Assembly: GCA_038521625.1 (NCBI GenBank)
Contig: JBCBKP010000005.1
Span: forward strand, 1-64,000
Direction of reading: 5' to 3'
Origin: JBCBKP01 sp038521625
GTDB lineage: Bacteria; Planctomycetota; Phycisphaerae; Phycisphaerales; UBA1924
Length of the DNA: 64,000 bases
Shown: positions 49,192 through 57,049 of the stretch, piece after piece
How the letters are laid out: every line of letters starts with the position of its first letter
How positions within the stretch are numbered: the stretch's first letter is position 1
Position numbers and translations under genes: made by a program
Notes under the pieces: model-generated
What the model saw: only the letters and a program-made list of their open reading frames with translations
Database searches by the model: none
Told to the model about the DNA's origin: nothing

Positions 49192-50061
49192 ATGAAACCC
49201 GACCGCCCGGCACAAGACCCAGAGGTCGAACGCCTAACCTCGCCCGTGCAAGCCACCGAACACGATCTCGCGACCCGCGCCTCCGCCGGACTCGAGGCCG
49301 CCCTCGCCGCCGGCGAGGCCGCCATGGCCCGATTCGGCACCGCGGACCTCGGCCTCGAGTCCAAGGGCGACGGCACCCCCGTCACGCTCGCCGACCGCGA
49401 GGCCGAGCGCGTCATCCGCGGGATCCTCGCCGACCGGTTCCCCGACGACACCAAGATCGGCGAGGAGTACGACGACGACCACGGCGACTCGCCCTACCGC
49501 TGGATCATCGACCCGATCGACGGCACATTCTCGTTCTCGCGCGCCGTCCCGCTCTTCGCGACGCTGATCGCGCTCCAGGACGAGCGCCGGATCGACGAGA
49601 CCGGGCACGGCGTCGTCTTCGGCGTGATCCACATCCCCGGCATCGGCGAGACCGTCCACGCGACCCGCGGCGGCGGCGCCCGCTGGCTGTTCCGGGGCGA
49701 GGAGCGCCCCGCCCGCGTGAGCGCGATCGACACGCTCGACCGCGCGACCGTCTGCTACACCTCGCTCGAGCACTTCCGGGCCGAGCCCGCGAAGTCCCAG
49801 ATCGAGCGCGTGCTCCACGACACGAAGCACAGCCGCGGCTGGTGCGACGCGTTCGCCCCCCTGCTGCTCGCGACCGGGCGCTGCGACATCGTCCTCGAGA
49901 AGGACGTCCAGGTCTGGGACGTCGCGCCCTGGCCGGTGATCATCGAGGAGGCCGGCGGCCGCTACTCGGACTGGGCCGGCGGCCACTCGATCGACGGCGG
50001 CTCGGCGCTGGCCACCAACGCCCGGCTGCACGACGAGGTCCTCGGGCTGCTCCGCGCCTGA
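49192..50061 (+). CDS. Inositol-monophosphatase-family sugar phosphatase
   Basis: The protein has 289 residues from ATG 49192, with AGGA upstream. I-G-E-E-Y, D-P-I-D-G-T-F-S-F and W-D-V-A-P-W-P-V-I-I-E-E-A-G-G supply the three-metal-ion site. The substrate range of the family includes inositol phosphates, histidinol phosphate and 3'-phosphoadenosine phosphate. The F-S-F after D-G-T is more like histidinol-phosphate phosphatases, but no his gene is nearby. It is divergent from the importer and upstream of the S41 peptidase by 119 bases. Confidence 0.88.
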   Translation: MKPDRPAQDPEVERLTSPVQATEHDLATRASAGLEAALAAGEAAMARFGTADLGLESKGDGTPVTLADREAERVIRGILADRFPDDTKIGEEYDDDHGDSPYRWIIDPIDGTFSFSRAVPLFATLIALQDERRIDETGHGVVFGVIHIPGIGETVHATRGGGARWLFRGEERPARVSAIDTLDRATVCYTSLEHFRAEPAKSQIERVLHDTKHSRGWCDAFAPLLLATGRCDIVLEKDVQVWDVAPWPVIIEEAGGRYSDWAGGHSIDGGSALATNARLHDEVLGLLRA

Positions 50062-50180
50062 TGCCGACGCGACATCGAGAGCCGTAGACGGCGGTCGTCC
50101 GAGTTCGCGAGAGCCCGCGCGCCGGATCCCATGGCGGGACGCCCCCGACCACCGGAACCGACGGTCTCTATGCTCGCGTT

Positions 50181-51671
50181 ATGAGCCGGCCGCGGTCTCG
50201 ATCTTGGATCCGATGGGCACAGCGATCCCTCATATTGCTCGCCTCCCTCGGCGTTCCGATGATCGGCTGCCAGGGAGCTGTTGTCGCCGGTGACGAGCGA
50301 CGAGGACCGCCGGAGCCTTGGGAGGTGCTGGACCTGGACTCGCCGGACACTCGATTGATCGGCAGATGGGAGAACCGGGCACGCGGCCACGCCGTCGTAT
50401 TCTCTGACCGAGGCACCGAGGTCTTTCACTACCTCGATGAGTTCTGCATCGCAGACACCGGCGTTGTTCCTCAGTACGCACTATTCCGGATCGGCGGGAC
50501 CCCCGACGAGATTCATCTCGCCTACTACGATTACCGCGACCATCCCGAGCTGCTACAGCAACCGATAGTTTTCCAGCGATCGACTCAGGGTCCCGATTGT
50601 CCTTCAGCCGGCGCTCATGAAGCCGGGGCGACGCCGGAAGCCATCTTCGACCTGATCTGGCGATCATTCGACCACTTTTACATCGGGTTCGAAACGCGCG
50701 GTGTCGACTGGGATGCTGCGCGATCCGAGTTCGAGCATCGCGCGGGTGCAGCACGGGATGACGACGAGCTGTTCGACGTTCTCGCCGAGATGCTCGCCCG
50801 GCTCCGCGACGGACATGTCAACCTCACCCTCCGGGATCGCACAGCAAACGCGGGGCGGCCCCGACTGCGCGCCCGGCTGGCTGCCGCATGGAGCGAGGCG
50901 GACACGGGGATGACGGAGGGCGCGTTCGTGTCGGCCTGGCATCGGGAGGTGAGCGGATCGGTGCACGACGTCCTCGATCCGGGCTCGCTGCGATCCGCGG
51001 CAGCCGGTGCGCTCGAGTGGGGGAAGATCGGGTCGACAACGGGCTATCTTCGCGTCAATCGCTTCGGTGGCTTCACGAGCGAGCCATCTCCGCGGAGCCA
51101 ACAGATCGACGCGCTCCACGCGGCGCTCGCCGACGCTCTCGATGACCTCGCCGAGACACGCGTTCTTGTCCTTGATGTCGCGCTGAACGGCGGCGGCAAT
51201 GACGCGGCGGCGATGACCATCGCGTCATACTTCGCAGATCGCGCGCGCGACGCCGTGATCTACGACTATGCGCACGACACGCCGCGAGCGACCCGGCTCG
51301 TGCCCGCCGACTCGGTCTACGAACGCCCGATCTTCCTGCTAACGAGCGAGGTGACAGCGAGCGCCGCCGAGGCGTTCGTGCTGGCGATGCGGTCCCTGCC
51401 GCACGTCACGCATGTCGGAGAGCGGACGCGCGGCGGGATCTCCTCTCTGCTGCCGAAGCCGTTCCCCGGCGGCTTTCTGGTGACGATCTCGTATGAGCGG
51501 GTGCTCGACGCAGAGGGTCATGAGTTCGAAGGCGTGGGCATCCCGCCCGATGTTCCGATCGCGCTCTTTCCCGATTCGGATCTGCATGGAGGGTTCGCGA
51601 CGGCGCTGCGCAGCCTCGCCGCGAGCCCCCCGTTCCCCGCTCTCATGGATACAGGAACCCCTGGCGATTGA
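50181..51671 (+). CDS. S41-family (tail-specific protease-like) lipoprotein
   Basis: The protein has 496 residues. A positively charged start and a hydrophobic core end in the lipobox G-V-P-M-I-G-C, so the mature protein is acylated at Cys30. The N-terminal ~130 residues are of unknown type. The helical bundle region has L-L-A-R-L-R-D-G-H-V-N-L, a strong family mark. The core includes L-V-L-D-V-A-L-N-G-G-G and T-S-E-V-T-A-S-A-A-E, where the Ser near residue 393 is the expected nucleophile. No PDZ domain is evident. It resembles the tricorn/interphotoreceptor-binding branch. Codon use looks somewhat less GC-biased than in its neighbours. Confidence 0.85.
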   Translation: MSRPRSRSWIRWAQRSLILLASLGVPMIGCQGAVVAGDERRGPPEPWEVLDLDSPDTRLIGRWENRARGHAVVFSDRGTEVFHYLDEFCIADTGVVPQYALFRIGGTPDEIHLAYYDYRDHPELLQQPIVFQRSTQGPDCPSAGAHEAGATPEAIFDLIWRSFDHFYIGFETRGVDWDAARSEFEHRAGAARDDDELFDVLAEMLARLRDGHVNLTLRDRTANAGRPRLRARLAAAWSEADTGMTEGAFVSAWHREVSGSVHDVLDPGSLRSAAAGALEWGKIGSTTGYLRVNRFGGFTSEPSPRSQQIDALHAALADALDDLAETRVLVLDVALNGGGNDAAAMTIASYFADRARDAVIYDYAHDTPRATRLVPADSVYERPIFLLTSEVTASAAEAFVLAMRSLPHVTHVGERTRGGISSLLPKPFPGGFLVTISYERVLDAEGHEFEGVGIPPDVPIALFPDSDLHGGFATALRSLAASPPFPALMDTGTPGD

Positions 51672-51794
51672 GGTCCGGGTCGGCGACCGCCCGCGGCCGA
51701 GGTCGAGTGAGATCCGATGGAGCAGCGGCGCCTACCGGCTCCGGCCGCAATAGACCCCCGCCCGCGCCGTTCTCGCGACCGGAGGTCACTATCC

Positions 51795-53093
51795 ATGCCC
51801 AGGCCGTTCCCGCTTCAGCTCCTCGCGATCACCGCCGCGCCCGCGCTCGCCCAGCCGGTCCCCGACCCGCTCTCGCAGGCCGAACGCGACGCCATCGACA
51901 CGCTGTTCGCGCCCGAGGCCGACCGCTTCGACAGCGGCGTCGCCCTCGTGCTGCTCCGCAACGGCAAGGTCTTCTACGAGAACACCTGGCACGGCTTCGA
52001 CGAGTCCATCGCGTGGCCGATCGCGTCCAGCACCAAGTGGATCTCCGGCCTCGCGATCGCCCGCCAGATCGCCGAAGACCCCGGCTACGACGTAACGTCC
52101 GCCGTCGGGGAGTTCATCCCGTCCTTCGAGGCGCAGCCGCTGAAGGCCGGCATCACGCTGGCGGAGCTCTTCACGCACAGCTCCGGCATCTCGCCGCGTC
52201 CCACCTACAACCGCGACGTCTCGCTGACCATGGAACAGGCCGCCGACCTGATCGCCGGCGTCCCGCTCCTGGGCCCTCCGGGCGGCCAGATCTTCTACGG
52301 CGGGTGCAGCATGCAGGTCGCCGGGCGGATGACCGAGCTCCGCACCGGCGAGCCCTGGGCCGACTTCGCCGCGAGCCGGCTCTTCGGCCCGCTCGAGATG
52401 GCTCGGACGGACTACCTCGCGTTCACGTCGCCGCCGGGGACGCCGACTGACAACCCGAACGTCGCCGGGAGCATCCGGACGACGCTCGCCGACTACGCAC
52501 GCTTCCTGGCCGCCCTCGACGAGGGCGGGCTCGTCCGCGCCCGGCGCGTCATCCCGGCCGCGGCCTACGACACGCTCTTCACCGACTACACCGGGCTCGG
52601 GATCGAGATCGAGTCCTCGCCCTATCAGGTCTACGAGCCGTTCGCGCCCGGATCCGCCGCGTTCCGGACGGGGTTCGGCTGCTTCATCGACCCCACTCGG
52701 ATCCGCCCGGATGGATCGGTCGGCTGGGCGACTTCGGCCGGCGCCTTCGGCACCAACGCCTGGGTCGATTCCGACCGCGATTTCACCGGCGTGATGTTCA
52801 CCTACGTGATCGACCGGACCATCGACGGCCAGCCGGTGCCGTACAACCCCGCCACGCGCTTCTTCCTAGAGGAGGTCCGCCCGCTGGTGGAGGCCTCGAT
52901 CGAGCCGGTCGAGCGCCCGGTCTTCGACCCCGATCTGAATCGGGACGGCGTGGTTAGCTTTCTGGACGTCGCAGCCTATCCGTCACTGTTCTTCGAGGTC
53001 GAGCCGGTGATCGACATCGCGACCCCGTTCGGCACCATCAGCCAGGCCGACGTGACGGCGTTCGTCGACGCGTTCTTCGCCGGCCGGCCCTGA
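51795..53093 (+). CDS. Secreted serine beta-lactamase-like hydrolase with GC-type dockerin tail
   Basis: The protein has 432 residues, starting at ATG 51795 with GGAGG ten bases upstream. A short signal peptide ends A-P-A-L-A-Q. The class C/EstB fold is shown by S-S-T-K-W (Ser78-x-x-Lys81), L-F-T-H-S-S-G-I and F-Y-G-G in the Y-x-N position. The last ~55 residues carry D-L-N-R-D-G-V-V-S-F-L-D and then F-G-T-I-S-Q-A-D-V-T-A-F-V-D-A-F-F-A-G, the GC-type dockerin tail. The enzyme is likely an esterase or peptidase, not a true beta-lactamase. The tail suggests surface or complex attachment. Confidence 0.88.
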   Translation: MPRPFPLQLLAITAAPALAQPVPDPLSQAERDAIDTLFAPEADRFDSGVALVLLRNGKVFYENTWHGFDESIAWPIASSTKWISGLAIARQIAEDPGYDVTSAVGEFIPSFEAQPLKAGITLAELFTHSSGISPRPTYNRDVSLTMEQAADLIAGVPLLGPPGGQIFYGGCSMQVAGRMTELRTGEPWADFAASRLFGPLEMARTDYLAFTSPPGTPTDNPNVAGSIRTTLADYARFLAALDEGGLVRARRVIPAAAYDTLFTDYTGLGIEIESSPYQVYEPFAPGSAAFRTGFGCFIDPTRIRPDGSVGWATSAGAFGTNAWVDSDRDFTGVMFTYVIDRTIDGQPVPYNPATRFFLEEVRPLVEASIEPVERPVFDPDLNRDGVVSFLDVAAYPSLFFEVEPVIDIATPFGTISQADVTAFVDAFFAGRP

Positions 53094-53159
53094 GGCCTCG
53101 GTCCCGAGCGATCGGTCAGATGCCGTTGTCCCGCCGGCCCCCGCCGGTATCCTCACGAC

Positions 53160-54479
53160 ATGCACAAGCTCATCCGATCCGTTGCCGCCGCCGGGGCGCT
53201 CGCGCTCGCCCCGCTCGCGATGGCCCAGAACCTCGTCCGCCCCGAGTCGCTGCCTCAGGGCTTCGTCATCATCGTCGAGGACCAGTCCCAGGCGGCGGAC
53301 GCCTCGACGCCGATCTACATGGCATCCGGCGCGAACTCGTGGGACCCCGGTGACCCTGGGTTCCGGCTCGACCCGCGCTCCGACAAGCGCTGGCAGATCG
53401 TGATCCCCGGCGGCACGCTCGGCGAGGGCATCGAGTTCAAGTTCACGCTCGGCTCGTGGGCCCGGGTCGAGATCGACCCGGAGGGCGGCGACATCTCCAA
53501 CCGGATCCTGCCCGAGGTCGACATCGCGGGGCTCGGCCCGAACGAGCGGCCGATCGTCGAGCTCACCATCCCGGCGTTCCGGACCGGGGCCGAGGGGTTC
53601 GTGATCGCCGAGGAGTACCGCCCGCTCGAGGTCACCGGCGACGTCCGCAGGCTGCAGGTCGCCGGGGGCGCCGGCGACGCGAACGGCATGATGCGCGACC
53701 TGCTCGTCTGGCTCCCGCCCGGGTACGACGCGCCCGAGAACGCGGGACGCGACTACCCGGTGCTCTACATGTTCGACGGCCAGAACATCTTCCAGAACCA
53801 CTCGCGCGTCCCCGCGGAGTGGAAGGCCGACGAGACCGCCACCGCGCTCATCGAGGCCGGCCTCGTCGAGCCGCTGATCATCGTCGGGATCCCCCACGGC
53901 GGCACCAGCCGCAGCCAGGAGTACATCTACCCCGACCGCGCCTCGGAGCGGTTCATCCGGACCCGCTCGTACTACCCCGATGACATGGAGCCCGCGGGCG
54001 ACGACCATCTCGCGTGGATGATGCGGGAGGTCATGCCGCGCGTCGAGCGGGCGTTCCGCGTCGCGACCGGCCCCGAGAACACGGGCGTCGGCGGCGCCTC
54101 GCTGGGCGGCTCGATGACGCTCTACGCCGGCTTCCGCCACCCCGAGACGTTCGGCAAGCTGCTCGTCGAGAGCCCGGCGCTCATGCTCGTGGATGACGAG
54201 ATGGTCCAGTTCGTCGCCGACCTGAGCGGGTCGCTCCCGTTCAAGCAGCGGGTCTTCCTCGCGATGGGCGGCGCCGAGCAGATCGGCGGCTCGGGCTTCT
54301 TCGACGCCAGCACGCGCCGGCACGTGACCGAGACCCAGAGGTTCTACGAGAAGGTCAGCCGCTTCACCGACGCGACGCTGGTCATCGTTGACGAGCACGT
54401 GCACGACGAGAACGCCTGGGCGGCCCGCTTCCCGGTCGCGCTGACAACGCTCTTCCCGGCGAAGCCCGACGGCAACTGA
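53160..54479 (+). CDS. Secreted esterase (Esterase-D / enterochelin-esterase-like)
   Basis: The protein has 439 residues with a signal peptide ending L-A-P-L-A-M-A-Q. Residues ~35-150 form a beta-rich domain with W-D-P-G-D-P-G-F-R-L and W-Q-I-V-I-P-G-G-T-L, which resembles starch-binding CBM20/48 folds. The esterase domain has V-L-Y-M-F-D-G-Q-N, then G-V-G-G-A-S-L-G-G-S (nucleophile Ser314), a likely acid in the A-M-G-G-A-E region, and the final His in H-V-H-D-E-N-A-W. It probably removes acyl groups from polysaccharides. It lies 66 bases after the dockerin-tailed hydrolase and upstream of a two-way terminator. Confidence 0.87.
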   Translation: MHKLIRSVAAAGALALAPLAMAQNLVRPESLPQGFVIIVEDQSQAADASTPIYMASGANSWDPGDPGFRLDPRSDKRWQIVIPGGTLGEGIEFKFTLGSWARVEIDPEGGDISNRILPEVDIAGLGPNERPIVELTIPAFRTGAEGFVIAEEYRPLEVTGDVRRLQVAGGAGDANGMMRDLLVWLPPGYDAPENAGRDYPVLYMFDGQNIFQNHSRVPAEWKADETATALIEAGLVEPLIIVGIPHGGTSRSQEYIYPDRASERFIRTRSYYPDDMEPAGDDHLAWMMREVMPRVERAFRVATGPENTGVGGASLGGSMTLYAGFRHPETFGKLLVESPALMLVDDEMVQFVADLSGSLPFKQRVFLAMGGAEQIGGSGFFDASTRRHVTETQRFYEKVSRFTDATLVIVDEHVHDENAWAARFPVALTTLFPAKPDGN

Positions 54480-54506
54480 CGCGAACGCTCCGTCACGGCC
54501 GGAATG

Positions 54507-54546
54507 AAAAAGGGCCGGGGCCGCCCTCGAGCAGCCCCGGCCTTCT
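54507..54546. terminator. Bidirectional terminator
   Basis: The 9-bp stem GGCCGGGGC/GCCCCGGCC (54513-54521 and 54534-54542) is flanked by AAAAAG on the left and TTCTT on the right. It sits between the convergent esterase and alpha-glucosidase genes. Confidence 0.7.
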
Positions 54547-54575
54547 TCATGCGCTGAGACGGTCTCGGACCCGCG

Positions 54576-56798
54576 TTACTCGCCCGAAGCCACGCGGCCC
54601 CGCAGCGGGATGCTCAGCCGGCGGCCGTCGGTCCCGCGCGCGGCGATCTCTTCGCCGTCGGCGGTCAGCAGGCGGATGTTCAGCGTCCGGTCCGGGCGGG
54701 CCATGTCGCCGCCGATCGTCTCGGTCGAGACCACCACGCGGTTGCCGCGCAGCTCGGCCGTGTAACGGCTCCGCAGGTACTCGCCGTCGCGGTACCCCCA
54801 GCCCTCGCCCGCGTCCTCGTAGAGCTCGCACTCGGCCCGCCCATCGGCGTCGAGGTAGATGATGAGGGTGAGCTCGTCGTGCTGATCCGGCTTGTCGCCG
54901 ACGTACTGGATCACCGGGCCGGTCGGGATGATCCCGCCGGGCCGAATGTAGAGACCGGGCTGCTCGGTGTCGGCGCTGTCACGCTCCCCGTCGAAGCCCT
55001 CGAAGTCGAACTCGCGCCACGCGCGATCCTCGTCGCCCCGGGGCATCACGAGCTGCCGCTCGCTGTTGGGCGTGACCTGCGCCGCGACGAGCAGGTTCTC
55101 GCCGAGCAGGAACGAGTCGTCCTCCGACCGCAGCGCGAGGTCGGTCGGGTCCGCGAAGAACGTCGGGCGCGCGACCGGCATGCCCGTGCGGCTCGACTCC
55201 TCGAACAGCGTGTAGAACAGCGGCAGCAGGCGATACCGGCGCTCGAGGGCCCGGCGCGAGCTGTCCTCGACCTCCTGCCCGAACGCCCACGGCTCCTTGT
55301 CGATGTTGCCCTTGGCGGTGTGCCCGCGGGCGAAGGGGAACAGGGCGCCGAAGCCCATCCAACGCTGGAACATCTCGCCGGTGCCGTCGCCGGCGAAGCC
55401 GCCGATGTCCGGGCCCGCGAACGGTTGCGCCGAAAGGCCCAGGTTCAGCGTCATCGGGATCGAGACGTCAACGTGGTACCAGTTCGCGCTGTTGTCGCCG
55501 GTCCAGGTCGCGCCGTACCGGTGCCCGCCGATGAAGTTCGCCCGGCTCAGCACGAACGGGCGCTTGTCCTCGTTGACCGCCATGACGCCCTCGCGGGTCG
55601 CCTTGACCATCATCATGCCGTAGACGTTGTGGTACCTCGCGTGCGAGCCGACGCCGCCGAGCTCCGGGTCAGCGCGGTGGATGTTGTCCAACGGCATCGT
55701 CTTGCTCTGGACATTGAACACGGCGGGCTCGTTCATGTCATTCCAGACGCCGTCGATCTCGTAGGCCATGAACTCCTCGTAGAGGCTCGCCCACCACTCC
55801 CGGACGTCCTTGTTCAGGTAGTCCGGGAAGACGCACTCGCCCGGCCAGACGTACCCGCGGAACTCATCGCCGTCCGCCGTCTGGACCCAGGCGTTGATCT
55901 CGTCGCCCTCGTCGTGCGCGAAGTAGCCGTCCTCGTTCTTGAGCCCCGGGTCGATCATCCAGACGTTCCGGAACCCGAGGCCGTCGAGCTCGCGGTTGAG
56001 TCCCTTGGGATCGGGGAACAGCTCGCTGTCGAACGTGAAGCAGCGGAAGCCGTCCATGTAGTCGATGTCCATCCAGATGACGTCCGCGGGCAGCTTCCGA
56101 TCGCGGAACTCGCGCGCCACCTCGAGCACGCGGTCGTCGGGGAAGTAGCTGTAGCGGCACTGGTGGTACCCGATCGCCCACTTCGGCGGCATCGTGATCG
56201 TGCCCGTCAGCGTGCCGAGCCCGACCATGACCTCCTGCGGCGAGTCGCCCTCGATCACGATCAGCGGCGCCTTGCGCCCGTCGTGCCGGAAGACGATGTC
56301 CTCCCGCAGATCGATCTCGGCCCGGTAGGTCGTGTCCAGCAGGACGCCGAAGCTCGAGCCGTCCTCACGCACCGCGAGCACCCACGGGTGGCTCGTGTAC
56401 AGGAAGTGCTGGTCGTCCTGATAGCCGTAGGCGTCGTGGTTCCACGTCTCCGTCACGCGACCGTTGCGCAGCAGCGGGCCGGCCGCCTGGCCGGTGCCGT
56501 ACAGGCTCGTGCCCGGCTCGATGTCGATGACCACGCTGTGGTCCCACGTCTCGTGCTCGACCTCGCCGAACTCCGGCGTGAGAGCGAACGACCGCGGCGC
56601 CGCCCCGAGGGACTCGAACTCGCGGGCGAGCGCAAAGCTCGGCAGCGCGTTGTCCCGAGCGGCCGCGCTCGCGTGGAATCGGACCATCCCGTCCCCGATC
56701 CGTTCGGAGATCGTTTGGCCGAGCGCGAGGCTGCTCCCCGATGCCAGAACGAGCCCCGCGATCCAACAACGCCGGATTCGGACACGATTCGCACGCAT
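54576..56798 (-). CDS. Alpha-glucosidase, glycoside hydrolase family 31
   Basis: The protein has 740 residues. A signal peptide (W-I-A-G-L-V-L-A-S-G-S-S-L-A-L-G-Q) follows a charged start. The catalytic barrel includes V-I-W-M-D-I-D-Y-M, D-G-V-W-N-D-M-N-E-P (nucleophile Asp near 354) and A-T-W-T-G-D-N-S-A-N-W (acid/base Asp near 434). R-Y-R-L-L-P-L-F-Y-T-L-F and the C-terminal beta domains complete GH31. It is exported, so it should release glucose from alpha-glucans outside the cytoplasm. A LacI-like palindrome lies just upstream of its -10-like AGAATA (56847-56852, read TATTCT on the minus strand). Confidence 0.94.
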   Translation of the reverse strand: MRANRVRIRRCWIAGLVLASGSSLALGQTISERIGDGMVRFHASAAARDNALPSFALAREFESLGAAPRSFALTPEFGEVEHETWDHSVVIDIEPGTSLYGTGQAAGPLLRNGRVTETWNHDAYGYQDDQHFLYTSHPWVLAVREDGSSFGVLLDTTYRAEIDLREDIVFRHDGRKAPLIVIEGDSPQEVMVGLGTLTGTITMPPKWAIGYHQCRYSYFPDDRVLEVAREFRDRKLPADVIWMDIDYMDGFRCFTFDSELFPDPKGLNRELDGLGFRNVWMIDPGLKNEDGYFAHDEGDEINAWVQTADGDEFRGYVWPGECVFPDYLNKDVREWWASLYEEFMAYEIDGVWNDMNEPAVFNVQSKTMPLDNIHRADPELGGVGSHARYHNVYGMMMVKATREGVMAVNEDKRPFVLSRANFIGGHRYGATWTGDNSANWYHVDVSIPMTLNLGLSAQPFAGPDIGGFAGDGTGEMFQRWMGFGALFPFARGHTAKGNIDKEPWAFGQEVEDSSRRALERRYRLLPLFYTLFEESSRTGMPVARPTFFADPTDLALRSEDDSFLLGENLLVAAQVTPNSERQLVMPRGDEDRAWREFDFEGFDGERDSADTEQPGLYIRPGGIIPTGPVIQYVGDKPDQHDELTLIIYLDADGRAECELYEDAGEGWGYRDGEYLRSRYTAELRGNRVVVSTETIGGDMARPDRTLNIRLLTADGEEIAARGTDGRRLSIPLRGRVASGE

Positions 56799-56853
56799 TC
56801 ATGACCCTTTCGAGGGGGATGGCTTGTTCTCAAACTCTGATCCGCCAGAATAG

Positions 56854-56867
56854 TGAAGGCGCTTCCA
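56854..56867. promoter_or_regulatory. LacI-family-like operator palindrome
   Basis: TGAAGGCGCTTCCA differs at two positions from the perfect palindrome TGGAAGCGCTTCCA, a common LacI-family operator. It lies between the divergent alpha-glucosidase and alpha-amylase genes and directly upstream of a TATTCT box for the former. Confidence 0.45.
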
Positions 56868-57049
56868 GAGAGTATGGCTGGCGGCAACCTACGGATGCGA
56901 ATCTACGAATACTCGGCGAACCCGAGTCCGAGTAGATCCCAAACAGTGTCGGCCGAGAGGCCGCCCGGCGACCCCAGACAGGCACGTTCGTAAGGTCGCC
57001 GATCGAGTGTGCAGTTTCGCAGTTTGTTCAGATCAGAGGAGATCGTTCC